Assembly: GCA_037176885.1 (NCBI GenBank)
Contig: JAWWNJ010000051.1
Coordinates: 558,001-622,000, forward strand
From: Favolaschia claudopus
Taxonomy: Eukaryota; Basidiomycota; Agaricomycetes; Agaricales; Mycenaceae
Direction of reading: 5' to 3'
Length of the DNA: 64,000 nt
Shown piece by piece: positions 1 through 12,168 of the stretch (position 1 is its first letter; every line of letters begins with the position of its first letter). The notes under the pieces were generated by a model that worked only from the letters and a program-made list of their open reading frames with translations, did not search any database and was not told the DNA's origin. The translations under genes were made by a program, and so were the position numbers.

Positions 1-95
1 TAGTGGCTGACGGTCTTGAACTCGTTTGGTTCCGCGGACGACTCTGCCTTCGACTCTCTCTTTCTCCTCCACCACATCCACACAGTAACCCCCAA

Positions 96-1884
96 ATGGC
101 CACCACCAATGTCCGCGTAAGTTTCACACCATCCAGGCCACTCCCCGTCGTCTACAGTGCTCATTGACGCTCTGTAGCTCCCCCTTCGTGCTCGCCCAGT
201 CCAACGCTCAAAGGTAGACGAAAATGCCACCAGCAGACACGCTCGCCAGGCTTCTGGCATCGTCCCCCCCCGGGGCATCGCGTTTCGTGCCGAAGGAGCT
301 CATCACCGCGAAGACCGCCCAGTCACGGACCGTTCTGAGTGAGGTTGTCCTCAACAGAAAAGTGCATTCCTCGTGGTTCTCCTTGATATCATGGTGGCTG
401 ACAGGTCTCGCCCAGGATACTCTCCACAAGCTCGCTGCTGGCACCGACAAGCCAGAGACTGGCGTCAAGCGTCTTCGTTCCGATTCCACCACCATCGTCG
501 CCCAGCGCGTACCTCTTGGCCCTGGCCGAAGTCAAGTGGCTCCCCCTGTAGCCAACGTAGTCCCCGCTCGTGCTCCTCTTTCCCGCCCATTGCGTCAAAC
601 GATACCTGTCTTGGCAAACACCAGACGGCCCATTCGCGTCGAACCCCCGCCTGCCCTACCCGCCTCCGAAGATGACGACGACGATGTTCGCCACCAGGAG
701 GAGCGGATGTCCATGGACGTTGAGGAGGATCTTGCCGCGCCGGTCGAATTAGAAGGCGAGGAACTCGATTCAGATGAGGAGGTAGAACCGATGGACGATA
801 GCGATGAGGACCAATTAGAACTTGAAGAGGAAACCGAGAAGGCCGCAAAGCCTGCCCGAGTCTGGCCAGATGTCTCAACGGAGCGTAAACTTCAATACCA
901 GAAGGAAGTGCAAGCGATTCGCGACACTTTCCAGGACGATGTCGATATCTATGACACCAACATGGTGTCGGAGTATGCGGAGGATATTTTTGAATATATG
1001 AACGACCTCGAGGTAAATGTCTGGTTTGGTTCTTGCGAAACCTTCGTCTAACATCCTTTTGCTAGGACCAAATGATGCCTAATGCAGATTATATGTCCCA
1101 CCAAAACGAAATTACCTGGGCGATGCGCCAGACCCTCGTCGACTGGTTGTTGCAAGTCCATCTCCGGTACCACATGCTGCCCGAGACCCTCTGGATTGCA
1201 ATCAACATCGTTGATCGGTTCTTGACCCACCGCGCTGTCTCGCTGATTAAGCTGCAACTCGTCGGGATCACAGCCATGTTCATTGCAGCAAAATACGAAG
1301 AGATTCTCGCGCCGTCAGTGGAGGAGTTTGTCTACATGGCCGAGAACGGGTACAGCAAGGAGGAGATACTCAAGGGCGAACGCATTATGTTGCAGACCCT
1401 CGAATTCCGGATCTCGCACTACTGCTCGCCTTACAGCTGGATGCGCAAAATCAGCAAAGCCGATGACTATGACATTCAGACGAGAACTTTGAGCAAATTC
1501 CTCACCGAGGTGACGCTCCTGGACTATAAATTCCTGCGGGCAAAGCCGAGTCTTATCGCTGCTGTGGGCATGTACTCAGCGCGAAGGATGCTCGATGGTG
1601 ACTGGGCAAGTCTTCATTTTCAAATCCGTCCCAATTTGGCAATTACTGATACTTTCCTTTTCTAGAACGAAGCGTTTGTCTACTACTCTGGGTACACGGA
1701 GGAACAGGTGATGCAGGGGCATGAGATGTTGGTGGAGAAGCTCGCCGAGCGCAACTTTACAAGCCAATACGTCTACAAGAAATACTCGCATCGGAAGTTT
1801 CTCAAGGCGTCCAAGTTTGCGGTCGAGTGGGCGAAGGTACAACTTCACGGAGGCGCCATGGAAGTTATGATGCTCGAGGAGTGA
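96..1884 (+). CDS. G2/mitotic B-type cyclin
   Basis: Regulatory subunit of the mitotic cyclin-dependent kinase. The N-terminal region is acidic and contains a DENA-like stretch near 220. The cyclin box follows from about 1066, with MRQTLVDWLLQVH, FIAAKYEEI and a second cyclin fold (TLLDYKFLRAKPSLIAAVGMYSARRM). Exons: 96-116, about 178-361, 416-1012, 1066-1605, 1666-1884. The intron 1606-1665 has a GC donor (GCAAGT). The start was chosen for the basic short first exon and the following GTAAGT donor. The 5' part is uncertain. The DENA-containing frame from 178 runs into a C8 run (264-271) and continues in the next frame as the conserved RTVLSEVV block. Either one C is extra, or the true acceptor is at 217, which avoids a shift. 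No complete destruction box was identified with confidence. Confidence 0.9.
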
Positions 1885-2464
1885 GCGTGTCCATCATCTA
1901 TCTTCTCATTGTCTCTCTTTTATATTGTACTATACACACCGGCATCGTCTCCTGCATTTTTATTCATCCATTCGTTTGACACACACACATCTCGCTGTCT
2001 CGTTCTTTTTGATTCCTGCAATGACTCCTTTTCTCTGTCACAATATGTCTCGTCGCTTTCGCTGCTATCTACATGCCCCACATGCGTCTCACTCCTTCAC
2101 ATGAACCTTGCTCCCATGCAACAACATATCGAGCGTCCTCTCCCTCGAATCAAAATCATTTCTCCTTACTCTGTTACAATTACATCGAACATAGGCACGC
2201 ATCATCGTCATCATCTCTCATTTCTCCTTATTCTTGTCTTATTCCTGTACTTATCACTTGTTTTGTGTACTAGAGACCCGCACAATTAAATTATGTACTT
2301 CACTCTCATAGAATCGTCGCAGGGCTGGCCTCTGATTTCAATACACTCCATTGCATTATTCCACATTCTATTTCATTACTCAACAACACAGTTCGTGTGC
2401 AGTGTAGAAGGATTGTTACACTAGCACAACTATCAGACTCTAAAGAGCCGACTTTGAAGTTGAT
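1885..2464. other. Intergenic 3' flanks, no gene seen
   Basis: Pyrimidine-rich DNA between the convergent ends of the cyclin and the first cerato-platanin gene. It probably holds both 3' untranslated regions. The open frames here are unsupported. Positions 2378-2410 match 3748-3778 and mark the 3' edge of the duplicated cerato-platanin block. Confidence 0.6.
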
Positions 2465-2990
2465 TTAGAGACCGCAGGCGGATTTTGCGACTTGAATAGA
2501 GGACACAGTCACTCTACCCAACTTCACGGCCTGATGCGATTTGTGTTTTGAGCCTTGAAGAGATATCATGATGTCGATGAGAGCAAGCATACCTGGTTAT
2601 TCGTCAAGTTATTCATAGCCTTCAGCGCAATGTTGAAGGTCCCAGGCGCAGCGTGGTCGACGGCGAGCACATTGATTGTCTTCCCTGTCTTCGGGTAAGT
2701 CAATCGCCAACACGTCCCGCAATTGGTCGAGCCGGCGCTGTCGACTGCGCCAGCTCCACCAATGAAGGGGAACGCGGGTAGCGAGCCAAAAGTTGAGAAT
2801 CCCTGGGTTTCCAGTTCGTCGGAGCAGGCCTGTGCATAATGACGCTCTTTGAACTGCGGTGAGATTGATGAGTACGCACGACAACGTCCAGAGAGGTTGA
2901 GGAGGAATCGTATACACCATCGTAACTAACGCCGTCTGCGAAAGCGACGACGGCGAATACGAGGAGAGAGCAGAATCCAGAGAGCTTCAT
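2465..2990 (-). CDS. Cerato-platanin family secreted protein, copy 1
   Basis: Small secreted cysteine-rich protein of the cerato-platanin/SnodProt family, known in other fungi as expansin-like cell-wall and elicitor proteins. Exons 2990-2879/2880, 2829-2593 and 2530-2465 join in frame. Residues 1 to about 18 (MKLSGFCSLLVFAVVAFA) are a signal peptide. Family signatures follow: VSYDGVYD, TNCGTCW, VDHAAPGTFNIA, a TNNQ end of exon 2, and the C-terminal LGRVTV...KSACGL. The four family cysteines are present (ACSD, CGTC, SACG). The ATG at 2990 is used because it directly begins the signal peptide; upstream in-frame codons lack ATG. It is the downstream member of a tandem pair whose exon pattern and promoter match copy 2. 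Confidence 0.95.
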
Positions 2991-3859
2991 GTTCGGCGAC
3001 AAGGCGGGTGTTTTTTATGGCAGCTTCACAATGCCCACTCTTTATACGCTTTCATGGCTGTCGAAGCGGGGAAGTTGATTTGAGTTTATCATTGTTTGAG
3101 TAGTGAGAGATACCACGAAGCCAATGAGGCGGCCAAAGAGCCGGAGGAAACGGTCAAGACCGCGAAGCAAAAGCCAAAAGAACTCAGATAGTGATACGTA
3201 GATAATATCCTGAAGGCCGTCCTCGTGGATACTAGTACGCATAGAGACACCAGATGAGAACCAGCACAGTCCTAGATGGCTGCCAATGTGGATCCTGATT
3301 CGTGCAGTCGGAAAGCCGTCATTTCTTCGAGTCACAAGTCTTCCTGGCAGCCATAGATGAATATACGAATCAAGTATAGCAAGATGATCAAATTTATTGA
3401 AGGTCAAGGTGAACATTGAATTTGGTAGCGTCGGTGAATAGATGATGGACTTTATAGAGTTGAGAGCGAAAACAGAATAAATAGCGGCAAACAACCACTT
3501 TGCAGCCCAAATAGGAAGGAGGGCTTCGATACTTTACGGAAGGACTTCCGTCGAGCAAATGCCGCATTACCTTCGGCGACCTCACACATTCAGCCCACCA
3601 TTCACTATTAAATCGGTCAGCTTGTGGCAAATTCGGAGAACGCAGCGTGTCGATGGGATTCCCTACGCTTGTTGGTGTGTTCAGAAATTGGCTTAGGGCG
3701 TGTAGGGTCCTCAGATTGACCATTCGTGCGTTACAATCAATTGTTTATTCAACAACAAAGTCCGTGTGCAGTGTAGAGTCCGTGATGTAGATACCAATGT
3801 CCGATGTATATGCTGCTTGCATCATTTAGATGACGCAAACGAGTTGACCTTGAATTATT
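2991..3859. other. Promoter of cerato-platanin copy 1 and spacer
   Basis: No gene seen. Contains the TATA and CCAAT elements of copy 1, a distal stretch (about 3480-3530) closely matched at about 5040-5095, and the 3' flank of copy 2. The 150-aa and 109-aa minus frames here have no family signature and are treated as chance. Confidence 0.55.
3041..3046 (-). promoter_or_regulatory. TATA box of cerato-platanin copy 1
   Basis: On the minus strand GTATAAAG lies about 50 nt before the ATG. The surrounding GAAAGNGTATAAA context is repeated at the same distance from copy 2. A CCAAT motif on the plus strand (3121-3125) has an equivalent upstream of copy 2. Confidence 0.6.
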
Positions 3860-4388
3860 TTAGAGACCGCAGACAGACTTTGCCACCTGTTTTGAGGTGA
3901 CAGTAACTCTGCCCAAGTGGACGGCCTGATACGACTCATTTGAGCTTCTGCAATAAGAACGACCAAAGCAACCGCACCTGATTATTCGTGAGCGTATTCA
4001 TGGCGCTGAGCGCGATGTTGAAGGTTCCAGGAGCAGCATGGTCAATGCCAATCACGTTGATGGTCTTGCCGGTGCCCGCGTAGGTCAACTGCCAGCACGT
4101 CCCGCAATTGACCGAATTGTAGCCCTCGATGGCACCGACTGCGCCAACGAAGGGGAATTTAGGTAGGGAGCCAATAGTCGAGAACCCTTGGTTTTCCATT
4201 CCGTGGGAGCCGTCAGAGCAAGCCTAGGCGTACGATGAGGCTCGTTGGGCGGGATGTAATGAAGGATGAATACGCACGACGACGTCCAGAGACGTAGCGG
4301 CATTGTCGTATGTCTGATCGTAAGCGACGGTGTCGGCCAGAGCAGCGACAGCGAAGACGAAGAGAGAGGCAAATCCAGTGAACTTCAT
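3860..4388 (-). CDS. Cerato-platanin family secreted protein, copy 2
   Basis: Paralogue of the gene at 2465-2990, with the same three-exon structure: 4388-4278, 4223-3978, 3925-3860. The first exon encodes the signal peptide MKFTGFASLFVFAVAALA. The mature protein has VAYDQTYD, VNCGTCWQLTY, GIDHAAPGTFNIA, NTLTNNQ and LGRVTV...KSVCGL, and the four family cysteines. Compared with copy 1 it has three extra residues near the start of exon 2. Both copies keep GTGCGT donors for intron 1. It is probably extracellular, acting at the hyphal wall or on host or plant walls. A recent-to-moderate tandem duplication is inferred from the matched flanks. Confidence 0.95.
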
Positions 4389-5320
4389 GTTGTGTGAGTG
4401 AATGAGAATGGTCTGAGTCTGCAGCTCGACCAAGAATGCCTTTTATACACTTTCATTGCCGTCGAAGCAGAGCAAGCCGAAACATTATTATTGAACAGCA
4501 ATCGCCAGGTGAGTCTCTTTGAGGCCAGAAACGGACTCGTTTCGCCGAAGGAGCCAATGAGGCAGTCCAGAAGCCCTAAATAAACGGTCACCGGGGAGCC
4601 AAGGCCGTGGAGTGCGATTCAAGCGACGTCTGTGCGGGTCTTGAATAGGTGGTCAGAATACCCCGCGTAGAGTCTCAGCTGAGCAAAGAAGAGGAAGCAA
4701 GGATCATGAAGCCGTGAGGCCGAAGGCTGTCAACAGTGAGAGTCGTACTAGAGTCGTACAGTCGGTCAGCCTTGACCGCTCTAGGAGTTTTGCTGTCAGG
4801 GATTTGTGTTTCTGACTAGCAATGTATGCGATTTCAAGAATTTGGAAGCAACAAAGCGCCGAGTCGCCGTCGCATTACCAGAGACTGCCGTATTGTGAGA
4901 GAACGGTAAAACGTCTAAGATTCCAGCCCATTCCAGATGAGTTTGTTCAGGCGACAGCGCGAGAGCATAGTAGCAGTAACCAGTCTCGCCGCTAATTCAG
5001 CGCTTAAGCTCAACGTGAAGGTGAAAGGACAGGCATCAAATGATCGCGGCAAGCAGTGGTAAACAACCGCTTCGCAACCCGATTAGGAAGGAGCTAAAAA
5101 TTTCACTCAATAGGCGCTCTCCAGCGCATTCTTCCGCGTATCTTGAACACAGGCATATAGCCTGACACCAGAAATAGTCTCTAAAATTGTCTGGAGAGCA
5201 TAATCTCGTCACATAGCTTACGACAACCGATTCCATCAGAATATTTGTGTTTCACTGATATCGATCGGCTTCTGGGACCTAAGACACAGCGCTCAATCGG
5301 CGCAAAAACAAAAAAGATCA
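4389..5320. other. Promoter of cerato-platanin copy 2 and spacer to tRNA
   Basis: No gene seen beyond the promoter elements and the distal repeat of the duplicated block. Confidence 0.5.
4442..4447 (-). promoter_or_regulatory. TATA box of cerato-platanin copy 2
   Basis: Minus-strand GTATAAAAG about 55 nt before the ATG at 4388, in the same position as in copy 1. A CCAAT motif at 4554-4558 is also shared. Confidence 0.6.
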
Positions 5321-5410
5321 TCCGTCTTACCCGGCTCGAACGGGTGACATTGAGATTGGTTGTAGGGATCCCATTACAGTCTCACGCTCTTCCAACTGAG
5401 CTAAAGACGG
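5321..5410 (-). tRNA. tRNA-Tyr (anticodon GTA) with intron
   Basis: Minus strand. The acceptor arm CCGTCTT pairs with AAGACGG. The D-arm is GCTC...GAGC. The anticodon stem TGAGA/TCTCA encloses CTGTAA, giving anticodon GTA. The T-arm ACCCG-TTCGAGC-CGGGT is perfect. About 17-18 extra bases sit just after the base 3' of the anticodon, the normal position for a eukaryotic tRNA intron and usual for tRNA-Tyr in fungi. A plus-strand T run follows the 3' end on the template side, compatible with Pol III termination. Confidence 0.93.
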
Positions 5411-5546
5411 ATTGAAATAAAGTCGCGCAGGCGTCCCCGAGTCGGGGAGAACAGACGAAGAACTGGTCGTCGAGATCCCGCATCAATGTTGAATAACGTT
5501 GAATTTAAACTCTACACAGACATTCCACTGATACCCAGAGTCTGAC

Positions 5547-6071
5547 TCACGCGTATGCTTCGAAGCCATTTTTTTGACGAGCTGGTGAGAGTGTAAGTAT
5601 GCATAGGCCATAGATTTCAATAGCTGGTAACGCACGGCGCGCCTTCAAACGAGCCAGCTCCACTTTTGAAGTTAGTTCACGATTCTTTTGCTCTTCGAAC
5701 TCCATGTTGCGTTCTATCAGGGTTTGAAAGAGAGATGGCGCGACCGAGTCAGATACACAACGCACTGTGGCGAACAATTTCTTCTTCGCGTTCTCTCTTC
5801 AAACCTTCAAGTATGCTTCTCTCGGCTGCGATTGCAGCGATAGTGTTTTTCTCTTCTTGGAGCATTCCAGCGATTACATCCCGACCATGTAAGACCTTGC
5901 TGGACTCGCGGTCAAAAACGGCAGCCTCGAGCGCGTGCAGAAGGATCCGCGCATTGGCGGCATTGAATTTTGTTTTGTTGTTGCTGCCATCCGAGTTTGC
6001 AGCGCTGCACCTAGTTGAGTTGCGTCTGGCAGAGCGAGCCTCGATACGTACTCTTTAGTCTTGGGAGGCAT
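5547..6071 (-). CDS. Small coiled-coil protein, uncharacterised
   Basis: Four exons splice in frame: 6071-6052, 6010-5766, 5713-5636, 5581-5547, giving 125 residues. The protein starts MPPKTK and continues with a helical stretch (NAANARILLHALEAAVFD). It then has charged heptad-like helices (AAERSILEGLKREREEE, EEQKNRELTSKVELARLKARR) predicted to form a coiled coil. The last intron (5635-5582) is 54 nt with no in-frame stop, so it could be retained. Donors are GTACGT and GTGCGT. I do not recognise a family. It is probably an intracellular helical adaptor. Confidence 0.7.
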
Positions 6072-6474
6072 GGGAGCAGAAGGAAGGGGAATTCGGTCAC
6101 GGGGTCGTGACAACAAGTCAAATTTCCAAGTGAACAAGCTTAAGCACCCCGCCTTCGGCAGGGCCGGCTCGCTGCGCTCGCGTCCCTACCTACGGCTTGT
6201 GCACAGCTTGTCGGGGCTCCGCCCCAAACCCCGCGTATTTTTTTGCTGGATTCTGTGCCCACGGCGCCGCACTGCCGCTCGCTGAACTCGCGGCGCGCGG
6301 CGCCGGGGATCCCGTGATTTTCTGTCAAAAGTCATGTTACTAACGTCACCTTGTGTTTTCATCCAAGTGAATTCGTACAGGACGTTGTTAAGCTACTTAA
6401 GACACCTACGCGATACAGAGGGTAAGGTACATATCAATGTTATCCAGAGCCTTTATACATGCATGCAACAACAA
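6072..6474. other. GC-rich hairpin island, no gene
   Basis: Positions 6148-6310 are GC-rich and built from short inverted repeats: GCCTTCGGC, GGGGCTCCGCCCC (about 6213-6225), and a GGCGCC-bounded palindromic stretch (about 6258-6306). The flanks are AT-rich. It lies between two minus-strand genes and looks like a mobile or selfish fragment, not a promoter. Confidence 0.5.
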
Positions 6475-7400
6475 TTAAACATTCGTGCGAGAAAACAAAC
6501 CCGAAGTAGACGCAGGGCTGTTGGCAAAATTCTGAGCAGGTTTGAAGCCGCGCGCGGGGTGAAGGGCAGGGGCGGAGAGGAGCTGGTTGCCAAAAGAAGT
6601 GTGATTCGAGTTAAAGGGTAGGGCAGACGAAGTGTTATTTGGGGTCGAAGCAATGGGCGCGGTGCCAGAGAATGAAGCGGTAGCTGTAGGGAAACCTTTG
6701 CTGAATGCCGAGCTCGAAAACAGCGGATTGACTTGGGAAGTCGGCGGCGGAACGTCTACGAACGGAAATGAGTATGATATTGAAGTGAACTCGCTGCTGC
6801 GTATACGCACTCTCTTTCTCTAGCTTACGTAGTTCAATCTGAAGATGGTACGAGTGGGAGCGGGCTTCTTGCAGGGCCACTGCGTTGCCTGTAAGGTGAG
6901 CTCGACAGTGGCAACAAAGGAATGTGCAAGATTGACTTACTAGTTTTGAGGTCCTCCAGCTCTTTGGTGAACGCAAGGGTTGTCGCCTTAGACTTTTCCA
7001 AATCTATCCTGAGCGCCGTAATACGCTCCTTCGCCTCTTCCTTCTCCACTATCAATCGAGCGCAAGTAACTTTGGCCTTATTGATGTTGTTGATAATGGA
7101 GGAGAACGCGCTGATGGTAGAAGATGCAGCCTGCTTTGTAATAGACGACTCTTTCTTTTTCGGGTTCTTAGCCTTGCCTTTTGCGGTGGCGGTTCTTTTC
7201 TGGGGAGGTGCAACAGCAGGAGAAACGGGGGAGCCTGGGCGCTTTTTGGTGGATGTGGAGGCGACCATAGGAGCGTCGTCGTTGTCTAAAGAAAGCATGT
7301 CGACATCTGAATCAACGTAGTCGGCGACAGGTCTAGCACGCTTGGGGGCAAGTTGAGAGGGAAACTCGTCCTCCGAGTCCGACAAGATGGTTTGGGGCAT
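6475..7400 (-). CDS. Nuclear coiled-coil protein, uncharacterised
   Basis: Exons 7400-6941, 6888-6811 and 6755-6475 splice to 272 residues. The N-terminus is acidic and serine-rich (MPQTILSDSEDE) with basic clusters (TATAKGKAKNPKKKE) that look like nuclear localisation signals. The middle, about residues 95-180, is a coiled coil (EEAKERITALRIDLEKSK, HSYHLQIELRKLEKE). The C-terminus is Ser/Pro/Asn-rich and unstructured. No catalytic motif is seen. The layout suggests a chromatin, kinetochore or spindle-associated scaffold, but that is inference. Confidence 0.75.
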
Positions 7401-7585
7401 TGAAGGTTTTACAAGAAATGAGAACAGAGATGATGATGGTGGTCGAAGACGAAGATTGTTTTACGGACAAATGTGATTAAATACTGCAGGATCGCTTTCT
7501 CACGCTATTTGCTGACAACAATGTAATACATAACGAGTTCTTTTTATCCTGGATTGCTCGTCCAAGCTCGAACATATCAATACAC

Positions 7586-10500
7586 TCATACACTGTCCAA
7601 GTTAAGACTATCCCAGTCGTTCTGCCCCACCGGTTTTCGCCCTCGAGCCAAAGACTGAAGCTGGATGCCCGTATGATCAAGATATTCCTCTAAAAAATCG
7701 CCCAACTCTGCCGCTTCTTGATCCAACGACGAATGGGTGACGGTCTGTGAAATGCAGATCAGTTCAAGGTTCGTGTCGACGGACAATGCAACACTTACAG
7801 CTGTGATCAAGTCCTTGACCTGCTCATTCAGGTCGATGGCTCCAGCTTGAGAAGTACTAGCGACGGGGTTGTTGTGGTCGGATCCATCGTCCTCCAACTC
7901 CGCAACACCATTGATGACATTCGACCTCCCTTGCCGCTTGTCACGGAAAGTGCGTGTTTCTTCGACATTCGGACGTGACTCCTGGGCCTTGCGTTCAAGG
8001 TCCCGGAAAAAGTCGACCTGAATGCAGTCTGATACTGCGTGAACACGCACTGCTTTGACGCTTGGCGCGTTTCTGATACAATGCTGAGGATGTCCAGAGA
8101 CAGAACAGTGAAACACTCACGCGAAATCACCCGCCGGACAATGATATGTGTCGAGGTCCTCATCGACCATCTGTAGCTCGAGATCATCCCATTCCGAGTG
8201 ATGCATCAACCTGCGAAATATTATAACCGTGATAAGGGAATGGGACGGGATACTCACAAGTGACGTTCCAGTTTGGAGATTGTTGGGTAGGCTGCATCGG
8301 GAACGGTCTCTCGGTGCGTGTACTTTAGACACTTAGGGCAGTGGTAGTCCCCGTCGTCCTGCTAAGTACAATAGACGGTGAGTCGAGCCGACAATTTCAA
8401 TATCGCCAGTTTGACTCACTCGACATTTTTCATATTCCCGGGCAGCGACGAACGGCTGAACAAGATAATTAAACATATAACGCCTCATGAGTGGCATCGG
8501 AATCTTGAATATGTCCGTCTCGGTGGTCTCGTCGGTGTTCGGCGCAAGCTCTGCATTGGCTGTGTCTTCGTTTTCACGGTCCTCCTCCTCGTTCGAAGGA
8601 GTATCAGAAGGGTCGGATTGCGGGCTGAACTCAGGAGCAGGCTCTTGCACGGTGAGCCGGTCAAGAAACTTGAAAAGGTTGTCAGCGTCGCCTTCATCTT
8701 CTAGTTCTTCTGCCTGTTCCAGTATGATTGTGGTCGCGGTAGCTGTGTCAAGGTTCTTGGCCCAAGACTGGATACTATCGACATCGTTGGTAGAGGTCGG
8801 TGGAGAAATGCTCGCTACAGAAAGAGATGAGCAGACGATGATGCGAAGAGCAGCAACCACAAACCCATCGAGTCTTTTACAGCCTGTTCGATGTGTTTTG
8901 AGGGATGTTGCCGCATTAGCTCCTCGACTTGCGCGCGCCGCTCTGCTGGGGTCCCGGTCAATGGTGAATCTAGAATCTCCCAGTTCTTTTTGTTTTTGAG
9001 GTCCATGTCGTAGCGCCGCAGCAGCTTTGTCTGCTCTTTCAAAAAGGCAGCTTCGGTTACTAGAAAAGTTTCACGGACCTGTGTGTCGAAAATGAGAGAG
9101 AACGAAAACGACAGCTGAGGTAGAGAAACTTACTGGCTCGGTGGACTTTGCGGTCCACGGAGTCTGGAAGACTAGCGGGACAGAATCTTCCTGCTTTAGA
9201 GTCTTTTCGCCCGTTGCGCGTTTGAAGATTGTGTTCGCGTTTGGTTTGGACAGTTGGTACCCGCTTGCCGTAGCGGTGAAGCACTTGAGGTATTCTGACC
9301 ATGCTGCTTGACGAGCGTCATCTAATGCCTTGAGGGGCGGCTGATTCTGCGCAAACGTTAGGTTAAAATCGGTTCACAGGGTGCGTGAAATATTGTATAT
9401 ACCTTCAAAGCGTCCTTGAAAGTAGCCCGAGTTTTTTTGTCGTCTGTCGCCTCCATAGGCGTCTTCTTGGCGCTCCGAACGAGAGCTTCGACTGCGTAGC
9501 TCGCGAACATGTGCCGTTCATTATGCTCCTGAAAAGCAATACCGCCTTGAGCAGGGGCAAATTGAAGACGAAGGGTGAATTTGGCTACCTTGAGCTTTTC
9601 TCCAGGAGCTGCCTCCTTTATTCCTGCTACTTCGCCCAGCCGGATGTTGACGAGATTAAGGTTTTGCATATTCAGAGAATATGATGCGCGGAATGGGCCA
9701 GACCTCGCGTGATTAAGAACGTCCTCGGCATATTTGCGGCCCATTTGAAGACCAAACTAACATATCAAGACTCATGACTGCGTGAAGCCAACTGCAGAAA
9801 AAAATGAACTCACAAGGTTGCCGGTGTCACGACGCAGTGCGCCATAGCCCACGCCTGGGAGGTCCGCTTCTTGCGCCCAGTACCGTAAGCCGTCGTAAAA
9901 TGAGCGGGACATGGCTGCCTGGAGGGGATCGAGGAATTCGCGTCCACCTGGAATAGAAGCTAGGAATCTAGAGGATTTGAGTGAGTCGTGGATTTCAGAA
10001 GAAGAAGAAATTTATGTATACGAACAACGGTTGATCCAACATGTTAGGATCGAGCTCGATCTGAGCGTGTGACACGTCCTGGAAGAGTTCCTCTGGAGTC
10101 TGCAGAGGGAGGAATCAGAGATAGGGTACATAGGGTGGGACATGCAAAACTTGCCTTGTATTTTGTTTTGAATGCGCCCCGCATCCAGAGATGCGCCATG
10201 AGCACGGTGGGGATATCAAATAAAGCGTTGTGTGCACACAACACCCCGGTCAACCGAAAGGTCTGTGACATCGCGAGGGAGGTGCCGATTGCTTTCTAGA
10301 AACAGGTTCGGCAATGGTTAATGATCGTCAAATGTAAGGAGAGAAAAAAAAACTGACTTTGAAATTGCGGATGCAAAAGTCCATTTCCCAATCGCACATC
10401 CCCATACAAAATATGGTGAGATCGGAAAGACGAGGATACTGGTAGAAAAAGATGAGAGGAACGAACGGAAAATAGACGTGTGACTTGCATAATCGAGGAG

Positions 10501-11402
10501 TCGCCACTTGGTGTGCGTGGCGCCGAGACTGGATGCTCGTGAGCTAAAAAAAAAGGTCATCTCATATGAGAGAATCTGCTGGACAGCGACTTGACGGCCT
10601 TGAAGCTGATTTCTTTCGAGGAGTTTGTGGATGATGAGTTGGATTTCTGCGCGGCCAAAGTGGATGCGTTTGTCCGCGTGCCGATCCAGATTGTGTTGTT
10701 GGATTACTAACTTGCAGTGAGCGGGAGAATGAGCACCTCGAAACAAAGGAAAGGACGCACAGTTGATAACGGCGACTTTGATCTCCTTGTACAGACCACC
10801 CTGCACGAGGAGGGACAGGCCGCTTTTCTCGCCATTGGTGTTGCGACCGTAGGTGACGATGGAATATAAGAGTAAACCGGCCCACCAAACCAGTGTCCTG
10901 GCTTTGATATTTTTTTTTGTGTGCGAGAGGTGGTGTGCTGATGACCTGAAGTGTCGCTGTGAGAGGACATATGTTGGCAGAAGAAAGATGAACGTACCCG
11001 AAAATATAAAAAACCTGTCGCATGTTGTTTGATTGTGGACACAAGCCAGTGCTCATCTTGCGTGAGGGCCGGAGCTGCTGTTTCGACGTAAATGCTCCAG
11101 TCTGCAAGAGTCTTCTCGCGGGCTTTGATCGTCAACGGACTTTCCACTTCTTGGCACGTCTTTTGCCATTCCTCGACCTGTTTGGCCATGGCCTCCGGGG
11201 GATCGAGCTCGGGATGCTTGATACTGGCTTTGATTCGGGTTTGAAGCTGAAACCGCCGTTTCTCTACTTGCTCTGCGACACCCGCCGGGATTTCGGGGGC
11301 CATGGATGCAGAGGGCATAGCCGCTCCTCGCCTATCCTCGGCTTGACTGAGGTCAATCTCTCGCCGTGCGCTGGGCCCGTAACCGAAATCGTGCTGCTCC
11401 AT
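7586..11402 (-). CDS. Zinc-finger protein with tyrosine-recombinase-like core
   Basis: Large multi-exon gene. ATG at 11402; stop at 7586 after NDWDSLNLDSV. Exon ends upstream of about 10300 are approximate. A helical N-terminal part (TRIKASIKHPELDPPEAM) leads into a DNA-breaking-rejoining-like core. A box-I-like SSRASSLGA lies at about 10530. A C-terminal set follows at about 9690-9880: YGALRRDTG (Arg), VLNH (His) and SYS (Tyr), arranged like R...R..H...Y of tyrosine recombinases. This resembles the DUF3435/Crypton-like families of fungi. A C2H2-type finger follows (YHCPKC...HLMHH, about 8190-8345), then a low-complexity tail. No second transposon gene and no terminal repeats were found, so it may be domesticated. 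The family assignment comes from motif order only. Confidence 0.65.
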
Positions 11403-11745
11403 GATAGAGGAGGAAGACCCAGGATTTGTTTGTTTGTTGTGCTGTGATGACGTTAGCTAGAATGGGTTGAGCGATCGTACGGGATGTTTTTGTGGCAGGA
11501 AGAACAGACAGGCGCGGCGCGGCACTTTGAACAGAATGAAGATAATAGCCACGACCGATACAGTAGCTATGAAGTAAAAAAAAAAAATCAAGCTGCAAGT
11601 TGCGGCGCGACAATCGGATTGTTGGCATATGAGGCCTCTCGGAAACTGGCTGTCCGCGCGCTCCATACGGGTGTTGTGCATGGCGCCAATACACTGTGCA
11701 TGAACAACGACCTACACACGACGAGGGCGACGCGCGCCCGACGCG

Positions 11746-12168
11746 TCATTTGACGCTTCGATTCAGTTCCCACACCTCCTTGAGGCTCGCTGGCTCGCGC
11801 TTCTTGTACTCGCTGACAAATCATAATCCAAAATTTGGGCCATATCAGCAGAGTGCAACTTTTTAAGAGAGAGAGGGCGGATTCTTACCTGTAAATTTGC
11901 TGTTCTGTTGGGAAGAAACGAAGATAAGATTACTTTCACGGTAAATAAGGCTTGAGAGACTCACAATGTCCTTGGCTGCGGTTAAACGGAAGAATGTCGC
12001 ACTTTGCTGTGTTGCAAGAGATTTTGCCAGAAATTTGGATTGTTTCGCAAAGCTTTGAAAGAATTGTGTAGCAGGATGCAATATCGATTCATAAGACGGG
12101 TTTATGGGGGTTGAGATTGAAAAACAATAACCTCTGCATGCCCTGCGGAGCAAGCAGTCAAGACTCAA
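11746..12168 (-). CDS. Possible small gene with an 11-nt micro-exon
   Basis: A frame on the minus strand reads FFQSFAKQSKFLAKSLATQ...FRLTAAKDI to 11965. It joins an 11-nt exon (11899-11889) and a last exon (11812-11746) to end as QIYSEYKKREPASLKEVWELNRSVK. The splice sites and phase agree. I could not find a convincing ATG in this frame, so the 5' end is open and another upstream exon is likely. The sequence resembles a short, basic, possibly mitochondrial protein, but I do not recognise a family. Confidence 0.4.

Larger units (their letters stand above)
2378..5100. repeat. Tandem segmental duplication carrying the cerato-platanin pair
   Basis: Similarity is not limited to coding exons. The 3' flank (2378-2410 versus 3748-3778), the TATA and CCAAT regions, and a distal segment (3487-3512 versus 5059-5092) are all repeated in the same order. 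Block 1 is roughly 2378-3530 and block 2 roughly 3748-5100. Block 2 has extra sequence between the CCAAT element and the distal segment. Confidence 0.75.
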